Source: CAVQMB01 sp963713445
Lineage (GTDB): Bacteria > Pseudomonadota > Gammaproteobacteria > Competibacterales > Competibacteraceae
Assembly: GCA_963713445.1 (NCBI GenBank)
Contig: CAVQMB010000028.1
Coordinates: forward strand, 7,578-71,577
DNA length: 64,000 nucleotides
Direction of reading: 5' to 3'
Notes under the pieces: generated by a model
Seen by the model: only the letters and a program-made list of their open reading frames with translations
What the model was told of the DNA's origin: nothing
Database searches by the model: none
Program-made: the position numbers and the translations under genes
Shown here: positions 60,752 to 64,000 of the stretch, in pieces
Layout: every line of letters starts with the position of its first letter
How positions within the stretch are numbered: the first letter of the stretch is position 1

Positions 60752-62047
60752 TCAGGCCAGGGCGTCGCTGCCGACCACTTCGCTGAGGCTGGCCTCAAGA
60801 ATGTCCAGCCCCTCGTCGATGGTGGCGTCGGCTGCTGTCAGCGGTACCAGTATCCGGACCACGTTGCCATATACGCCGCACGACAGCAGGATCAGACCTT
60901 TTTCGGCGGCGCGTGCCACCAGTGCCTTGGTCAGTTCCGGGGATGGCTGCTGGCGGCCGGCATCCTTGAACAGTTCGATTGCCACCATGGCTCCAAGGCC
61001 GCGCACGTCACCGATGCACTCGAAGCGGTCAGCCAGATTGCGGAGGCGCTTGACCAGGCGTTCGCCGACGGCCCGGCTGCGGTCGACCAGACCTTCCTGC
61101 TCGATGACATCCATCACGGCCAGCCCGGCCGCACAGGCCAGCGGGTTGCCACTGTAAGTGCCGCCTAGACCGCCGGCATGTGGGGCATCCATGATCTCGG
61201 CGCGGCCGACCACCGCCGATAGCGGGAATCCACCGGCCAGGCTCTTGGCCATGGTCATCAGATCGGGGATCACACCGCTGTGTTCGATCGCGAACAACTT
61301 GCCGGTGCGGGCAAATCCGGTTTGCACTTCGTCGACGATCAGCAGAATCCCGTGCTGGTCGCACAGCGCCCGCAGCGCCCGCAGGAACTCCGGCGGTGCG
61401 ATGTAGAAACCGCCTTCGCCCTGTACCGGTTCGATGATGATGGCCGCGACCTGTTCCGCTTCGATGTCGGCCTTGAAAAGGTTCTCCACGGCTTTCAGCG
61501 ACTGGCTACTGTCGATGCCGTGCAGCGCGATGGGAAACGGGGCGTGGTAGACCTCGCCGGGGAACGGGCCGAAGCCCGCTTTGTAAGGCGCCACTTTCCC
61601 GGTGAGCGCCATGGTCAGGCTGGTGCGGCCGTGGTAGCCGCCGTTGAAAGCAATCACGCCGCGGCGCTTGGTGTAGGCCCGGGCGATCTTGACCGCGTTC
61701 TCGACCGCCTCGGCTCCGGAGGTAAGAAGCAGCGTCTTCTTGGCGTGGTCACCCGGTGCGGCGGCATTCAACCGCTCGGCCAGGGCAACATAGGATTCAT
61801 AGGGGGCGACCTGGAAGCAGGTGTGGCTGAAACGCTTCAATTGCTGCTCGACCGCCGCTACCACGGTCGGGTGTAGATGACCGGTGTTGAGCACCGCGAT
61901 ACCGCCGGCAAAATCGACGTAGCGCTTGCCTTCAACATCCCAGAGCTCGGCATTCTCGGCCCGCTCGGCGAAGAAGCTGTGCTGGTTGGATACGCCACGG
62001 GCGACAGCGGCCTGCCGCCGCTGCCATAGATCCTGATTACTGCTCAT
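60752..62047 (-). CDS. gabT: 4-aminobutyrate aminotransferase
   Basis: Class III PLP aminotransferase of 431 residues that converts GABA and 2-oxoglutarate to succinate semialdehyde and glutamate. The core motifs are LLLTSGAEAVENAVKIARAYT, FNGGYHGRTSLTMALTGK, IIIEPVQGEGGFYIAP and DEVQTGFARTGKLFA; the PLP Lys is in MTMAKSLAGGFPLSAV. The ATG at 62047 (MSSNQDLWQRR) has GGAG about ten bases upstream. An open frame extends 85 codons upstream but is not conserved. It lies 112 bases downstream of gabD in the same direction, giving a GABA-to-succinate pathway. 5-aminovalerate is a possible second substrate. Confidence 0.93.
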   Translation of the reverse strand: MSSNQDLWQRRQAAVARGVSNQHSFFAERAENAELWDVEGKRYVDFAGGIAVLNTGHLHPTVVAAVEQQLKRFSHTCFQVAPYESYVALAERLNAAAPGDHAKKTLLLTSGAEAVENAVKIARAYTKRRGVIAFNGGYHGRTSLTMALTGKVAPYKAGFGPFPGEVYHAPFPIALHGIDSSQSLKAVENLFKADIEAEQVAAIIIEPVQGEGGFYIAPPEFLRALRALCDQHGILLIVDEVQTGFARTGKLFAIEHSGVIPDLMTMAKSLAGGFPLSAVVGRAEIMDAPHAGGLGGTYSGNPLACAAGLAVMDVIEQEGLVDRSRAVGERLVKRLRNLADRFECIGDVRGLGAMVAIELFKDAGRQQPSPELTKALVARAAEKGLILLSCGVYGNVVRILVPLTAADATIDEGLDILEASLSEVVGSDALA

Positions 62048-62159
62048 GAGGGTAAATCTCCGGCTCAAGATTGGGTGAAGTGAATTCCTGGTCGGCCTGA
62101 CCGTGGCCCGGCGGCCAAACCGGCTGCCGGGCCGGGCAAGCGTCTGGGCTGCGGCGGGC

Positions 62160-63623
<1,464 letters not shown>

Positions 63624-64000
63624 GTTGACCTCTGCTGCCTGTAGAGCACGGAGCCGAGCGCCTGGCGCCGGCAGCCGACCATTCAAAAAAATTCTGCGGA
63701 ATTATATCACTTAGTCGGCATAGACTCGGTGTATTCGGTGAATGTCACAGCGCATGCCCTGCTACCGCTCAAGACGCAATGCTGATGTGCTGCGATGGAG
63801 GGAATTTCAGCTACCGGTCGTCAAAAGCCGGCGTGGCAGGCTGGCACCGCGCATTGGATTGACGGGCAGTTTCGACGTGAGTGCCAATAGCGGAACGGCA
63901 AATGGTTTCCGGCACGTCCGGCAATCATTCATGAACCGGGGTACGACGGCACGGACCGGCAACTCAGCGGTTCATTGCGACCACCACGTGCAAAGGACAA
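63624..64000. other. 377 bases upstream of gabD to the window end
   Basis: Probably holds the gabDT promoter. A TATAAT reads on the minus strand at 63706-63701, without a good -35 at 16-18 bases. No open frame, hairpin with T run or repeat that I would support was found in the remainder. Confidence 0.35.

Overview
The window is about 64 kb of high-GC chromosomal DNA with dense, mostly tightly packed genes and no tRNA, rRNA, CRISPR array, insertion sequence or phage gene that I can see. The gene set points to a free-living gammaproteobacterium: a GlrK-QseG-GlrR type sigma-54 two-component system, RdgC, a YqiB-like DUF1249 protein, IscR, PpsA and a glg operon. Import of glycerol by an ABC system and the polyamine and GABA genes would suit a marine, halophilic or soil organism. 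The genus cannot be set from sequence reading alone.

Layout. 1-3.7 kb: polyamine-type ABC importer (permease cut by the window edge, second permease, Tat-type binding protein, ATPase). 3.7-13.4 kb: glycogen operon on the minus strand, glgC-glgA-glgP-glgX-malQ, with start/stop overlaps; glgC is broken by a cluster of single-base indels. 13.5-26.7 kb: glycerol regulon made of glpK (one-base frameshift), divergent glpR, the glycerol ABC operon glpSTPQ-DUF2160-glpV, and glpD. A three-gene unit (2OG-Fe(II) oxygenase-like protein, unknown protein, convergent TPR protein) sits between glpV and glpD. The promoters ahead of glpS and glpD share an almost identical 24-base -10/operator block.

26.8-31.7 kb: pyruvate kinase, a YrhK-like membrane protein, then speD-speE and a fold-III basic amino acid decarboxylase. 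31.4-35.2 kb: GlrK/QseG-like/GlrR genes followed by a small lipoprotein gene; the gap between glrR and the lipoprotein carries three exact TGTC-N10-GACA sites and a GG-N10-GC sigma-54-type promoter. 35.2-48.6 kb: MATE transporter, GlxA-type AraC regulator, a possible 31-residue Cys-rich protein, a coiled-coil protein, a ThDP enzyme plus aminotransferase pair, a DsbG-like protein, rdgC, an outer-membrane beta-barrel candidate, a heavily frameshifted ppsA, and a DUF1249 protein. 48.6-50.8 kb: iscR-iscS-rnhA without iscU.

51-64 kb: the most unusual unit, a 936-residue fold-I Orn/Lys/Arg decarboxylase followed by an ATP-grasp protein and a C45 Ntn-hydrolase in one minus-strand run. It is flanked by putA, a carbon-nitrogen hydrolase (one-base frameshift), gabT and gabD. 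Functionally the window links glycogen storage, glycerol use, the PEP/pyruvate node, and polyamine, arginine, proline and GABA metabolism.

The frameshifts in glgC, glpK, ppsA and the C-N hydrolase are almost all single-base gains that leave every conserved motif readable. Sequencing or assembly error is therefore at least as likely as real gene decay.
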